DNA of 42,263 nt from Amoebophilaceae bacterium (GCA_011524725.1 WTJV01000031.1:1-42263); one strand, 5' to 3'; shown: positions 8,586 to 18,089, counted from the first letter of the stretch. Made by a program: numbers and translations. The notes: a model not told the origin generated them from the letters alone.

Positions 8586-8775
8586 GCGTTCCTTTTTGTC
8601 TGCCACACAAAAAGGGAATCGCGTATACGGACCGCAAAAAACGGTTGCCTTGGTGGAGAGTATGTCAAAAAATCCGCAGCCGTAGGCCGTTAAGGAGCAT
8701 CTACCGTTTTCCGTAGGGCTGAGTTTAGATACGCTAAACCAAAGGCCAGGATCTTAACGCTCGCAACCACTAGGA
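8586..8775 (+). repeat. Dispersed structured repeat, copy E (internally deleted)
   Basis: Begins with the family hairpin (stem from 8588, slightly imperfect because of an extra G) and then jumps directly to the GCCTTGGTGGAGAGTA block that lies about 200 bp further on in the longest copy at 33326. It continues through AGGAGCATCTACCG and CTCGCAACCACT, both also present there. The central hairpin domain is therefore deleted. It fills most of the gap between the GTPase gene and tRNA-Thr; the remaining flanks hold no recognisable gene. Confidence 0.75.
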
Positions 8776-8859
8776 AGGGTTAGCAAGGGCAATGCTGCAC
8801 AAAAGCTTACTCCTGTGTTTTGGAATTATAGACAGGCCGTTTAATTTTAGATTTTTCTT

Positions 8860-8935
<76 letters not shown>

Positions 8936-9006
8936 TAAGCCCAGTACCATATGGGCTACTCACAGAACACATCAATGCCAGTATATTCACTTCAACACGT
9001 ATCAAC

Positions 9007-11178
9007 ATGCCTATTCTGACTTATTTCTTACCATTGCTGGGCGCTCTAGCTTTGGTCTATGCTGCCCTACAAGCCACCTGGATAGCTAAGCAGAATCCTG
9101 GGGGAGAGAAGATGCGCGCTATCGCACACAGCATTGCTCAAGGCGCCATTGCCTTTCTCAAGGCAGAGTACAGAATGATTAGCTACTTCGTAGGAATCAC
9201 GGTCCTCTTCTTAGTTTATTTTAGTACTACCAGCGCGCATGGGCATCCACTCACAGTCATTGCGTTTGTGATAGGGGCTATATTTTCGGCGCTAGCGGGC
9301 TGGATAGGTATGCATGTGGCTACACGAGCCAATGTCAGAACAGCTCAAGCAGCACGCACCAGCTTGGCCCAAGCTTTTCGGATTTCTTTTGCTGGTGGTA
9401 CGGTCATGGGTATGGGCGTCACGGGACTTGCTACGATAGGCCTAGGGGGTCTGTTTATTGCATTCTTGCGGTACTTCTTGCCAGAAGGTATGACCAATAC
9501 CGATGGGGCTTCTTTGGTGTTGGTCTTAGAAACATTGACAGGCTTTTCTTTGGGGGCAGAGAGCATTGCGCTGTTTGCGCGTGTAGCAGGCGGCATTTAC
9601 ACCAAAGCAGCTGACGTAGGGGCTGACATTGTAGGAAAAGTGGAGACGGAAATTCCTGAAGATGACCCTAGAAATCCGGCTACTATTGCCGATAACGTAG
9701 GGGACAATGTGGGCGATGTAGCCGGTATGGGGGCTGACTTGTTTGGCTCTTACGTAGCGACCATACTGGCAGCCATGGTACTAGGTAGCGAGATAGAAGC
9801 ACCCGGCAAGCTAGGAGGTCTCTCCCCTGTATTGCTACCCATGATCATGGGTGCCTCAGGGATTGTCCTATCTTTGATCGCTACTTTCTTTGTCAGCATT
9901 CAAGAAAATGGTGACGTACAACAAGCACTCAACAAAGGAAACTGGATTGCCACACTGCTTGCAGGACTACTCGCCTATCTCGTGATTCCTTGGGTAATGC
10001 CCGCTACCTTGTCTATGCGCGGACATTTTTTCACATCGATGGGGGTTTTTTATGCTGTGGTGACGGGTTTAGTTGTGGGAATTCTGATCAGTATAATTAC
10101 AGAATATTTCACGGCCATGGACCAGAAGCCAGTACGTTTTATCGTCAAGCAGTCTTATACAGGCCACGCAACCAATATCATTGCAGGCTTAAGTGTGGGC
10201 ATGTTTTCTACGGCACTACCCACCATACTATTTGCTGCAGGCATATACGGTGCTTTCCACTTCGCAGGCTTCTACGGTATCGCCATGGCTGCTGCAGGCA
10301 TGATGGCTACCACAGCCATACAGCTGTCTATTGACGCTTTTGGACCTATTGCAGACAATGCGGGGGGAATTGCAGAAATGAGTGGCTTGCCTCAAGAAGT
10401 ACGACAAAGAACTGACATTCTGGATTCTGTAGGCAACACAACAGCGGCTACAGGAAAAGGGTTTGCTATTGCCTCGGCTGCTTTGACGTCGTTGGCGCTT
10501 TTTGCGGCCTATGTACGTACCGCTAATATTCAGACAATAGACGTATATAAAGCGCCAGTAATGGCTAGCTTGTTGGTGGGGGGCATGATTCCTATGCTGT
10601 TCTCTGCACTCACAATCAATGCAGTAGGTGAAGCCGCTATGGCCATGGTGCAGGAGGTGAGAAGGCAGTTCCGAGAAATCAAAGGGATTCTACAAGGGGA
10701 GTCACAGCCTGAATACGACAAGTGCGTAGACATTGCTACAAAAGCAGCTCTCAATGCTATGCTACTGCCTGGGGTACTGGCTATGGGCACACCCGTCGTC
10801 ATAGGATTTGTATTTGGACCAGAAGTCTTAGGGGGGCTACTAGCAGGCCTAACCTTGAGTGGCGTACTGATGGCCTTGTTTCAAGCCAATGCAGGAGGGG
10901 CGTGGGACAATGCCAAGAAGTCTTTTGAAAAGGGTGTCGAGATTGATGGTGAGATGTTTTATAAGGGATCAGATGCGCACAAAGCTTCGGTAACGGGAGA
11001 TACGGTGGGAGATCCTTTTAAAGATACTTCAGGACCGTCTATGAACATCCTCATCAAGCTTGCTTCCATTGTAGCACTAGTCATCGCCCCCTACATTGCG
11101 TTAGAAGCCCCTGTCACTGCTTCGAACCCGCAAGGCATGGCTATGCAAGACAACAATTTAGAGTGCACTATTGATTAA
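9007..11178 (+). CDS. hppA: Membrane-bound ion-pumping pyrophosphatase
   Basis: This 723-residue integral membrane enzyme hydrolyses pyrophosphate and pumps Na+ and/or H+ out of the cytoplasm. The substrate site is plain: [15 protein letters not shown] (from residue 199) and later [20 protein letters not shown]. Two details set the subtype. [10 protein letters not shown] (476-485) carries Ala480 and Gly483, the pattern of K+-dependent enzymes, where K+-independent ones have Lys. GFSLGAES places Glu185 in the segment used by Na+-transporting members. It is therefore probably a K+-dependent Na+ (or Na+/H+) pump. It would recover energy from pyrophosphate released in biosynthesis, a useful saving for an energy-limited symbiont. 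Confidence 0.95.
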   Translation: MPILTYFLPLLGALALVYAALQATWIAKQNPGGEKMRAIAHSIAQGAIAFLKAEYRMISYFVGITVLFLVYFSTTSAHGHPLTVIAFVIGAIFSALAGWIGMHVATRANVRTAQAARTSLAQAFRISFAGGTVMGMGVTGLATIGLGGLFIAFLRYFLPEGMTNTDGASLVLVLETLTGFSLGAESIALFARVAGGIYTKAADVGADIVGKVETEIPEDDPRNPATIADNVGDNVGDVAGMGADLFGSYVATILAAMVLGSEIEAPGKLGGLSPVLLPMIMGASGIVLSLIATFFVSIQENGDVQQALNKGNWIATLLAGLLAYLVIPWVMPATLSMRGHFFTSMGVFYAVVTGLVVGILISIITEYFTAMDQKPVRFIVKQSYTGHATNIIAGLSVGMFSTALPTILFAAGIYGAFHFAGFYGIAMAAAGMMATTAIQLSIDAFGPIADNAGGIAEMSGLPQEVRQRTDILDSVGNTTAATGKGFAIASAALTSLALFAAYVRTANIQTIDVYKAPVMASLLVGGMIPMLFSALTINAVGEAAMAMVQEVRRQFREIKGILQGESQPEYDKCVDIATKAALNAMLLPGVLAMGTPVVIGFVFGPEVLGGLLAGLTLSGVLMALFQANAGGAWDNAKKSFEKGVEIDGEMFYKGSDAHKASVTGDTVGDPFKDTSGPSMNILIKLASIVALVIAPYIALEAPVTASNPQGMAMQDNNLECTID

Positions 11179-11253
11179 CTACGAAGCCGATACGTCAGAT
11201 AACAGGAAGCATTATTCTCTGCACCACCTTTTCTCTCCCACGCAACGATAGCC

Positions 11254-11889
11254 ATGCTGTATATTCAGTCCTTCACATTCAATATTTTTGAAGAAAATAC
11301 GTACATAGTGTATGATGATACCAAGGAATGTGCGGTCGTTGATCCGGGGTGCTATGAACAACATGAGCAAAAAGCCTTAAGCACCTTTATCGAGCAACAT
11401 GGCCTACAAGTCACTCACCTAGTCAACACACACGCCCACATCGACCACGTAATAGGTAATCATTACATACAGACGACTTACGATGTGCCCTTAGCTTTGC
11501 ATGAGCAGGAAGTACCCATATTGCAAGCAGTCACCCAATATGCAGCTAGTTATGGTTTTACAGCATACCAGCCTATCAAGGAAGAGAAACTCTTAGGAAC
11601 AGAGGATGTAATCCTAGTAGGGCAAGTGCCACTAAACATTCTACACGTACCAGGACACTCTCCAGGGCATATTGCGTTATACAACCAACAATGTCGGCTT
11701 TGTCTCTCAGGCGATGTCGTGTTTCGGAATAGTATAGGCAGAACAGATTTACCTGGCGGTGATCATGAGGTTCTTCTGCAGAGTATTCACGAACAGCTAT
11801 TACCCTTAGGAGATGACGTAGTGGTTTATCCTGGACATGGCTCTTCCTTAACCATAGGAGAAGCAAAAAGAGATAATTCTTTTTTGTAA
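11254..11889 (+). CDS. MBL-fold metallo-hydrolase (glyoxalase II-like)
   Basis: A 211-residue metallo-beta-lactamase-fold protein. It has the metal-binding motif THAHIDH (His60, His62, Asp64, His65), a further His in HVPGHSPGH, the Asp of LSGDVVF, and the C-terminal His of YPGHGSS. The size and the FRNSIGRTDLPGG block match the short glyoxalase II-like/YcbL group, which lacks the C-terminal substrate-binding domain of true hydroxyacylglutathione hydrolases. It probably hydrolyses a thioester or related substrate in the cytoplasm; the substrate is not predictable. It sits between hppA and the suf genes. Confidence 0.88.
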   Translation: MLYIQSFTFNIFEENTYIVYDDTKECAVVDPGCYEQHEQKALSTFIEQHGLQVTHLVNTHAHIDHVIGNHYIQTTYDVPLALHEQEVPILQAVTQYAASYGFTAYQPIKEEKLLGTEDVILVGQVPLNILHVPGHSPGHIALYNQQCRLCLSGDVVFRNSIGRTDLPGGDHEVLLQSIHEQLLPLGDDVVVYPGHGSSLTIGEAKRDNSFL

Positions 11890-11950
11890 CCAACATGGAT
11901 CGCCTGAGTTTTGCAGCCTGCCCCTGCCCTACTTCAGCTACTTTTTCGTT

Positions 11951-12043
11951 ATGCCAAAGAATAATAGTAATGCTTACTCCGAGTTACGTGATAGTGCAGA
12001 AGTACAAAACGGGGCCTCTACAGCCAGGGACAAACTCATTTGA
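11951..12043 (+). CDS. Possible 30-residue ORF upstream of sufC
   Basis: An ATG-started frame encodes MPKNNSNAYSELRDSAEVQN and ends TARDKLI. Composition is protein-like, but I recognise no family, and it does not resemble either end of SufB, whose gene would be expected here. It may be a leader peptide, a remnant, or chance. Confidence 0.22.
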   Translation: MPKNNSNAYSELRDSAEVQNGASTARDKLI

Positions 12044-12081
12044 TTTTTCATCGTAGCTTCGCGCTGTTACGCCAACTAAGC

Positions 12082-12840
12082 ATGCTCAAAATCCATCACT
12101 TAAAAGCAGTTGTAGAAAATAAAGAGCTTCTCAAAGGTATCAACCTGCACATAAAGGCGGGGGAAGTTCATGCCATTATGGGACCTAATGGATCCGGCAA
12201 GAGTACCTTGGCAGCTGTATTGGCAGGTAAGCCGGGCTATACAGCCACAGCAGGATATGTTACCTTTCTAGAAAGGGATTTGTTGAACATGGCTCCAGAA
12301 GAGCGGGCAGCAGCGGGTCTTTTTTTGGCTTTCCAATACCCTGTGGAGATTCCAGGGGTGAGTATGACCAATTTTCTAAAAACGGCCATTAACCAGATTA
12401 GAAAACAGCAAGGCCAGACTCCCCTAGACGTAGTAGCTTTCCTAGCTCTATTAAAAGAAAAGATGAAGTTGATCAATATGGATCCAGAACTCCTGCGCAG
12501 GTCGTTGAACGAAGGTTTTTCGGGTGGGGAGAAGAAACGTAATGAGATGCTCCAGATGGCCATGCTAACGCCCAAGCTAGCCATCCTAGATGAAACCGAC
12601 TCTGGGTTAGATATCGATGCCCTAAAAGCTGTAGCCCATAGCGTGCATCAACTTCGTAGCAAGGAGAATGCTACAATCATCATCACACACTATCAGCGCA
12701 TGCTAGATTATATAGTCCCTGACTTTGTGCATGTTCTCTATAATGGCCTAATCATCAAATCGGGGAATAAGGAATTAGCCAAAGAATTGGAGTCGAAAGG
12801 ATATGACTGGATCATTGAAGAAGCAGGCTTAACATCATGA
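12082..12840 (+). CDS. sufC: Fe-S cluster assembly ATPase SufC
   Basis: SufC is the ABC-type ATPase of the SUF Fe-S scaffold, which normally acts as SufBC2D. The ATG at 12082 (MLKIHHLKAVV) gives the normal SufC start and 252 residues; an in-frame TTG at 12040 would add 14 atypical residues. Visible motifs are Walker A GPNGSGKST, the Q-loop region AFQYPVEIPGVSM, the SufC-type signature NEGFSGGEKKRNE and Walker B LAILDETDSGLDIDAL. It leads the tight cluster sufC-sufD-sufS-sufE-DUF59. The usual upstream neighbour sufB is absent from the window. Confidence 0.96.
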   Translation: MLKIHHLKAVVENKELLKGINLHIKAGEVHAIMGPNGSGKSTLAAVLAGKPGYTATAGYVTFLERDLLNMAPEERAAAGLFLAFQYPVEIPGVSMTNFLKTAINQIRKQQGQTPLDVVAFLALLKEKMKLINMDPELLRRSLNEGFSGGEKKRNEMLQMAMLTPKLAILDETDSGLDIDALKAVAHSVHQLRSKENATIIITHYQRMLDYIVPDFVHVLYNGLIIKSGNKELAKELESKGYDWIIEEAGLTS

Positions 12841-12868
12841 TAAGGTGCTTTTATAAACACGCAATACG

Positions 12869-14152
12869 GTGACAAAGGCCCTACAGAAAGCGCTAACCCG
12901 ACGGTTCGATACGCTAGATAGTGCGCACCCTCTCTACACAGTCAGGCAACAAGCCATGAGTGATTTTGAGAAGCAGGGTCTACCTACCGCTCAAGAGGAG
13001 TCTTATAAGTACACGCCTTTTGCTAGTCTCCTCCCAGCATATTTTGATTCGGTTCGGCCGAATACTCCTGTACAAACCAAGTCAGAGAAAGCCTCTTCAG
13101 TAACCTACCATGACATAGATGCTCACCCTATTGTACTTCTTGACGGAAAGATAAGCAAAGTACACGCACCGTTAGCAGATAAAAAGCATGCCGTGCAGGT
13201 TCTTACTTTTCAAGAAGCGTATCAACAGCAACACCGTGCATTCTTAGCACATTTCTCTAAACATGCCCAAAGCAAAGCAGACGCTTTTGTTGCCTTAAAT
13301 ACGGCATTGTTCGATGAAGGTGTTTTTGTTCACATTGCTGACAATGCGGTTATCGATAAGCCTTTGCTACTCTACCACTGCATGTCTGCACATGAATACC
13401 CGCCATCCGTGACTTATCCGCGCCTATTGGTAGTGGCGGGCAAGCACAGCCAGGCTAGTATCATTAGCTCTTGGCAAACAGAGGGTTTTACAAACGCTGT
13501 GGCTGAGATCGTCTTGCAAGACAATGCTCGGCTAGATTACTGCACCTTACAGACAAATCTGGGGGAGCAAGCTTATCAAGTAAATACAACACAATGCTAT
13601 CAAGCGCAGCACAGTACCCTAAATACGTATACTTTTACCTGGTCTGGTGCATTGGTAAAAAACAACCTTAGCAGTGTTATCGATGCTGCCTATGGAGAAA
13701 CTAATATGTATGGTTTGTATTGCTTGCGTAAGCAGCAACACGTTGACAACTGCACTAGAGTAGATCATCGCAAACCCTACACTTACAGTAATGAGCTCTA
13801 CAAAGGGATCATGATGGATGAATCTACAGGTGTATTTAATGGAAAAATCTACGTACGTGCAGAAGCGCAAAAAACGCATGCATTTCAGAGGAACGACAAC
13901 TTGGTGCTTTCTAATAACGCGACACTGCACACCAAACCTCAGCTTGAAATTTGGGCTGACGATGTAAAATGCTCACATGGTGCCACAACGGGCCAGATAG
14001 ATCGAGAACAGCTGTTTTACTTGCAGACAAGGGGCTTACCCGAAAACGCAGCGCACCACTTATTGAAGCAAGCATTTGCCCATGAAGTAATGGAAAAAAT
14101 CCCTTTGGCTACCCTACGTACACAATTACATGACAGCTTGACTACCCAATAA
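12869..14152 (+). CDS. sufD: Fe-S cluster assembly scaffold subunit SufD
   Basis: A 427-residue SufD with a GTG start 28 bp after sufC. The C-terminal beta-helix carries the conserved DDVKCSHGATTGQIDREQLF block and the following RGLPENAAHHLLKQAF typical of the SufB/SufD family. SufD binds SufC and SufB and is needed for iron entry into the scaffold. Length is normal and the frame is intact. A SufB partner must come from elsewhere in the genome if the pathway works in the usual way. Confidence 0.94.
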   Translation: MTKALQKALTRRFDTLDSAHPLYTVRQQAMSDFEKQGLPTAQEESYKYTPFASLLPAYFDSVRPNTPVQTKSEKASSVTYHDIDAHPIVLLDGKISKVHAPLADKKHAVQVLTFQEAYQQQHRAFLAHFSKHAQSKADAFVALNTALFDEGVFVHIADNAVIDKPLLLYHCMSAHEYPPSVTYPRLLVVAGKHSQASIISSWQTEGFTNAVAEIVLQDNARLDYCTLQTNLGEQAYQVNTTQCYQAQHSTLNTYTFTWSGALVKNNLSSVIDAAYGETNMYGLYCLRKQQHVDNCTRVDHRKPYTYSNELYKGIMMDESTGVFNGKIYVRAEAQKTHAFQRNDNLVLSNNATLHTKPQLEIWADDVKCSHGATTGQIDREQLFYLQTRGLPENAAHHLLKQAFAHEVMEKIPLATLRTQLHDSLTTQ

Positions 14153-14184
14153 GAACAGGTAAAGTTTCTCCTAAAATCTCACGG

Positions 14185-15423
14185 ATGTCCACACTCCACA
14201 CACACAACAGAGTAGCTATTCAAAATATCAGGAAGCAATTCCCTGCACTACAGCAGACCGTTCATGGCAAGCCGCTAGTTTATCTAGACAATGCGGCCAC
14301 TACACAAAAACCAAAAGCAGTGTTGAATGCCATTACAAATTATTATCAGCATGACAATGCTAACGTACATCGGGGTATCCATACATTAGCTTCTAGGGCA
14401 ACGGCTGCTCTGGAGACTAGCAGAGTAGCAGTACAGCGGTTTATTCATGCTACTTCAGCAGAGGAGATAGTCTTTACGGGAGGTACCACAGCAAGCATCA
14501 ATCTGGTAGCTGCTGCCTATGGTCAAACGCAAGTGCACGCCGGGGACGAAGTCATCATATCGCACATGGAACACCACGCCAATATAGTGCCTTGGCAGAT
14601 GCTATGCCAGGCTAAGAAAGCTGTTTTAAAGGTTATTCCCATTAGCGAAGCAGGAACATTACTACTACCAGCTCTGAAGAAACTGCTAACACCCAGGACC
14701 AAAATTGTTGCCATCAGCTATGTGTCTAATACCCTAGGCACGATCAATCCGCTCAAGGAAATCATCAAACAAGCCCATGCACAGGGAGCTATCGTGGTGG
14801 TAGATGGAGCGCAAGCATTGCCACATTTGCCCATCAATGTACAAGACTTAGATTGTGATTTCTTGGCTTTTTCTGCGCACAAGGCCTATGGCCCTACAGG
14901 GGTGGGGGCTTTGTATGGTAAAAAAGCACTGCTAGAGAATATGCCTCCTTATCAAGGCGGTGGAGAAATGGTTCAAGAGGTAACCTTAGCACACACTACT
15001 TACAATGACCTTCCTTACAAGTTCGAGGCGGGTACCCCCCATATAGCTGGTATTATCGCTTGGCAAGAGGCATTGAATTTTATCACACAGGTAGGATATA
15101 GCAATATCATGGCTCATGAAGATGCATTACACACTTACGCACTGGAGCTACTAAGCAGTATAGACAGAGTCCGGATTGTGGGTACAGCACCCCAAAAAAT
15201 CAGTATACTTGCATTTACGATAGAAGGTGTACATCACTTAGACGCAGGTATGCTACTAGACGCTCACGGCATTGCCGTCAGGACAGGACACAGCTGTACG
15301 CAGCCTCTCATGAATTTTTTCCATATTGAAGGCGTTATTCGCGCTTCTTTCGCTATTTACAATACCCAAGAAGAAGTGGAGCAACTGGCAGCAGTAGTAG
15401 CAAGATTAGTACAAAAAAACTGA
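14185..15423 (+). CDS. sufS: Cysteine desulfurase SufS
   Basis: A 412-residue PLP enzyme that takes sulfur from cysteine, giving alanine and an enzyme persulfide. The cofactor lysine is Lys233 in SAHKAYGPTGVG, and the persulfide cysteine is Cys371 in RTGHSCTQPLM, the group II (SufS/CsdA) arrangement. VYLDNAATTQKP near residue 32 and SHMEHHANIVPW at 126-137 are also standard. It passes sulfur to SufE, encoded 9 bp downstream. Confidence 0.97.
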   Translation: MSTLHTHNRVAIQNIRKQFPALQQTVHGKPLVYLDNAATTQKPKAVLNAITNYYQHDNANVHRGIHTLASRATAALETSRVAVQRFIHATSAEEIVFTGGTTASINLVAAAYGQTQVHAGDEVIISHMEHHANIVPWQMLCQAKKAVLKVIPISEAGTLLLPALKKLLTPRTKIVAISYVSNTLGTINPLKEIIKQAHAQGAIVVVDGAQALPHLPINVQDLDCDFLAFSAHKAYGPTGVGALYGKKALLENMPPYQGGGEMVQEVTLAHTTYNDLPYKFEAGTPHIAGIIAWQEALNFITQVGYSNIMAHEDALHTYALELLSSIDRVRIVGTAPQKISILAFTIEGVHHLDAGMLLDAHGIAVRTGHSCTQPLMNFFHIEGVIRASFAIYNTQEEVEQLAAVVARLVQKN

Positions 15424-15432
15424 TAACAAGCA

Positions 15433-15903
15433 ATGAAGCGCATGGCTTTACCCAGTATCGATACAATACAAAAAAGTATCATAGAGGAATTCCAGACCCT
15501 AGAAGGAGATAGAGAACGCATGCTCACCTACGTCATGGATCTGGGAGAGCAGCTCGTTCCCATGAATCCGCTTTACAAGAATGAGCATAACACCATCAAG
15601 GGTTGTATGTCTAAAGTATGGCTTTCCTACACAAGACAAGAAGATAGGTTATTCTTTGAGGGAGATAGCAATACGGCTATTACCAAAGGGTTGATTAGCT
15701 TACTTTTGCGTGTGCTCTCCGGACAAAAACAAGAAGATATCATCCACGCCAATCTCTATTTTGCTAGTAACATTGGCATGGCTCAACTGATTGGGTCTCA
15801 ACGATCTAGCGGATTTGCCAACATGATAAAAACCATGAAGCTAGCCGCTCTTACACAGAAAATACAGCAATCAAAAATTGCAACAGGTGGTGTAAGTATA
15901 TGA
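15433..15903 (+). CDS. sufE: Sulfur acceptor protein SufE
   Basis: A 156-residue SufE that accepts persulfide sulfur from SufS and delivers it to the scaffold. The acceptor is Cys58 in NTIKGCMSKVW, the family's hallmark. DRERMLTYVMDLGEQLVPMN just upstream is also typical. The gene starts 9 bp after the sufS stop, so the two are almost certainly cotranscribed. Size fits the family's 130-160 residues. Confidence 0.94.
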   Translation: MKRMALPSIDTIQKSIIEEFQTLEGDRERMLTYVMDLGEQLVPMNPLYKNEHNTIKGCMSKVWLSYTRQEDRLFFEGDSNTAITKGLISLLLRVLSGQKQEDIIHANLYFASNIGMAQLIGSQRSSGFANMIKTMKLAALTQKIQQSKIATGGVSI

Positions 15904-15923
15904 ACGCATAACGCTTGCTCAAT

Positions 15924-16250
15924 ATGGCTGAAGAGATAGAAAGTATTATGATAAGCAAAGATCAAGTCATCGAGGCTCTCAAGCAGGTGTATGATCCGGA
16001 AATTCCCGTAGATATTTATGCGTTAGGCTTAATTTACGAAATCACTATCTACCCTGTCAACAACGTTCAAGTGCTGATGACCCTGACTTCGCCCAGCTGT
16101 CCAGCTGCTGAACTACTACCAGGCCAGGTAGAAACGAGCATCAGAGGCATCAGTGGGGTCAACGAGGTTCAAGTAACACTCACCTTTGAACCTCCCTACA
16201 ACCAGGAGATGATGTCAGAAGAAGCCAAATTAGCCCTAGGTTTTTTATAA
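15924..16250 (+). CDS. MIP18/DUF59 Fe-S assembly factor (SufT/PaaD-like)
   Basis: The ATG at 15924 gives 108 residues. The family hallmark VYDPEIPVDIYALGLIYEI is followed by TLTSPSCPAAELLPGQVE, which contains the conserved Cys, and by the C-terminal EMMSEEAKLALGFL typical of SUF-linked DUF59 proteins in Bacteroidota. These proteins help in Fe-S cluster maturation or transfer. The gene follows sufE by about 20 bp and closes the cluster. An internal ATG at 15951 (MISKDQVIEAL) is a possible alternative start. Confidence 0.92.
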   Translation: MAEEIESIMISKDQVIEALKQVYDPEIPVDIYALGLIYEITIYPVNNVQVLMTLTSPSCPAAELLPGQVETSIRGISGVNEVQVTLTFEPPYNQEMMSEEAKLALGFL

Positions 16251-16258
16251 GGAAAGTA

Positions 16259-16289
16259 TTGGCACACAACGATAAAGATTTTACTTTTG
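16259..16289 (+). promoter_or_regulatory. Bacteroidota-type promoter upstream of the bacilliredoxin gene
   Basis: TTG at 16259-16261, a 20-nt spacer, and TACTTTTG at 16282-16289 match the Bacteroidota sigma consensus (-33 TTG, -7 TAnnTTTG). Transcription would start near 16297, about 40 nt before the start codon. This suggests the redox genes are transcribed separately from the suf cluster. Confidence 0.45.
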
Positions 16290-16336
16290 TCTTACTGATT
16301 TATTGCTCACAATAATTTCTAACAACCACAAGTAAT

Positions 16337-16771
16337 ATGTACCCAGAAGCGTTAGTAGCAGCTATGGAGCATGAGCTGGCAATGGTAGGCTTTGTTCCGG
16401 TGAAGACAGCAAAAGCTGTCTCCGACCATATCACCCAACAGCAGGGTACCACCTTGCTATTTGTTAATTCTATGTGTGGCTGTGCAGGAACGGGGGCAAG
16501 ACTAGGCATACAAATGGCACTGGAAGCAAGTAGACATCAACCAGACTACTTAAGAACAGTATTTGCGGGAGTCGATGAGGAAGCAACCATGCAAGCATTT
16601 GCATATACCAAGCCTTATCCTCCCTCCTCTCCTGCCATTGCCTTGTTCAAAGACGGAGCGCTGGTACACTTTATAGAAAGGCACCAAATCAAAGGAACTC
16701 CTCCCGAAGTACTCGCCTCAGATTTACAACATGCATTTGGATTACACTGCCAGTCTTCGGCAGTAGCGTAA
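16337..16771 (+). CDS. Bacilliredoxin (BrxA/BrxB, YphP/YqiW family)
   Basis: A 144-residue protein of the bacilliredoxin family, with the redox motif NSMCGCAGTGARLG (Cys47 and Cys49, a CGC motif) and a thioredoxin-like fold. In Bacillus these remove bacillithiol from modified proteins. Bacteroidota carry homologues whose thiol partner is less certain. It is followed after 5-40 bp by Bcp peroxiredoxin, so the two probably form a thiol-redox operon beside the Fe-S genes. No feature suggests loss of function. Confidence 0.92.
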   Translation: MYPEALVAAMEHELAMVGFVPVKTAKAVSDHITQQQGTTLLFVNSMCGCAGTGARLGIQMALEASRHQPDYLRTVFAGVDEEATMQAFAYTKPYPPSSPAIALFKDGALVHFIERHQIKGTPPEVLASDLQHAFGLHCQSSAVA

Positions 16772-16811
16772 CAGCATGGATGTTTTTGATGATTCTAAAA
16801 ATAGAAATATT

Positions 16812-17276
16812 ATGGCGCTAAAAATCAACGATCCAGCACCTGCCTTTGTAGGTAACGACCAAGACAATAATACAATCAGACTGGCTGACTTTGTTGGTAA
16901 AAAGTTAGTATTATACTTTTATCCCAAAGATAATACACCAGGATGTACAGCACAGGCATGTAACCTGAGAGATAATCATGAAAGTCTGCTACGGGCAGGC
17001 TACGAAATAGTAGGAGTGAGTACAGATAGTGCTGCCTCACACAAGCGCTTTATTGCCGCCAAGCAGCTCCCCTTTCGGCTCATTGCGGACGAGGACCACG
17101 CCATTCATGAGCAGTATGGCACGTGGGTACAAAAATCTATGTTCGGAAAGAAATACTGGGGGACTGCAAGAATAACTTTTGTCATTAACGAAGTGGGCAA
17201 GATCATTAATATTATCGATAGGGTCAAGACGGCCAGTCATACAGCACAGATATTAGATACCCCAGACACAAAATAA
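16812..17276 (+). CDS. bcp: Thioredoxin-dependent peroxiredoxin (Bcp/PrxQ type)
   Basis: A peroxiredoxin that reduces H2O2 and organic hydroperoxides. From the ATG at 16812 it has 154 residues, and the peroxidatic and resolving cysteines fall at 45 and 50 in NTPGCTAQACNLRD, as in E. coli Bcp, which supports this start over the in-frame ATG at 16776. The conserved GVSTDSAASHKRF and FRLIADED blocks follow. It shares a likely transcript with the bacilliredoxin, and tRNA-Arg begins 3 bp after its stop. Confidence 0.94.
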   Translation: MALKINDPAPAFVGNDQDNNTIRLADFVGKKLVLYFYPKDNTPGCTAQACNLRDNHESLLRAGYEIVGVSTDSAASHKRFIAAKQLPFRLIADEDHAIHEQYGTWVQKSMFGKKYWGTARITFVINEVGKIINIIDRVKTASHTAQILDTPDTK

Positions 17277-17279
17277 CCT

Positions 17280-17353
17280 GGTTCCGTAGCTCAACTGGAT
17301 AGAGCAACTGCCTTCTAAGCAGTAGGTTTCAGGTTCGAGTCCTGACGGGATCA
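17280..17353 (+). tRNA. tRNA-Arg (anticodon TCT)
   Basis: A complete cloverleaf of 74 nt. The acceptor stem pairs GGTTCCG with CGGGATC (including two G-U pairs), the D arm is AGCTCAACTGGATAGAGC, and the anticodon stem ACTGC/GCAGT holds the loop CTTCTAA with TCT at 17314-17316. The T arm is CAGGTTCGAGTCCTG and the discriminator is A. CCA is not fully encoded. It reads AGA/AGG codons. An IS element is inserted 21 bp downstream. Confidence 0.95.
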
Positions 17354-17374
17354 CAGCATCTCTGGATAGTCTTT

Positions 17375-18089
17375 GGGGCTGGCATAGATTAGCAAAGATT
17401 CTAATCTATGCTCATGAAGTTAAAGCACTGTAAATTAATTAGCGAAAAAGAAACAGATAAAGCTGATTGAATTGTTTGTTGGCGAAGTAACAGCGAGGAC
17501 AGCAGCTGACTTGGTAGGCATCAACAGGAATATAGCGAATCTTTTTTACACCAAGTTGAGGAGTATAATCACGCATCATCTAGAGCAGGAAGCTCAAGAT
17601 TGCTTTGATGGGGAGATTGAATTGGATGAGTCTTATTTTGGCGGGGTGCGTAAAGGAAGGCGGAGTCGTGGAGCAGCGGGGAAAATACCTGTTTTTGGCA
17701 TATTAAAAAGGAATGGGAAAGTCTATACACAGGTCTTAACGGATACCAAAACAAGCACTTTGATGCCTATAATAAGGCGTAAGGTAGTACCAGATAGCCT
17801 CGTTTACACCGATAGTTATCGTTCCTATAATGCCTTAGATGTTTCTGAGTTTTACCATTGTCGGATCAATCATGCTAAGGCATTTGTTAGCAACAAGCGT
17901 CATATCAATGGGATTGAGAATTTCTGGAATCAAGCCAAACGCATACTGAGAAAATATAATGGCGTACCCAGACAGCACTTTTATCTATTCCTTAAAGAGT
18001 GTGAGTGGAGGTTTAATTATGGGCAACATAAACAACTGTTAAAAGTACTGAAAAAGTGGTGTTACTAGATACTAATCTATGCCAGCCCC
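17375..18089 (+). mobile_element. IS1595-family insertion sequence
   Basis: A complete IS of 715 bp. The ends are perfect 18-bp inverted repeats (left 17375-17392, GGGGCTGGCATAGATTAG; right 18072-18089). It is flanked by a perfect 8-bp target duplication TAGTCTTT (17367-17374 and 18090-18097), the size expected for IS1595. The inner 11 bp of the left repeat occur again inverted at 17401-17411, forming a hairpin with an 8-nt loop just before the transposase ATG. The intact duplication indicates fairly recent insertion beside tRNA-Arg. Confidence 0.93.
17414..18068 (+). pseudogene. IS1595-family transposase, frameshifted near its N-terminus
   Basis: The DDE transposase of the IS. The ATG at 17414 begins MKLKHCKLIS, a plausible N-terminus for this family, but that frame stops at 17468-17470. 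The rest continues in the next frame as KKKQIKLIELFVGEVTARTA and runs intact to 18068, with the ISXO2-like core GEIELDESYFGGVRKG, a later TDSYRSYN and ENFWNQAKRILRKYNG. The frames join around 17450-17460, in or near the A-run GCGAAAAAG. A -1 ribosomal slip would not give the needed frame, so I read it as a mutation. The transposase may still be made in part from an internal start. Confidence 0.75.

Noticed and set aside
17445-17470. Programmed -1 frameshift in the IS transposase at the A-run
   Set aside because: The downstream frame requires a +1 shift, so the usual -1 slippery mechanism at AAAAAAG does not fit.
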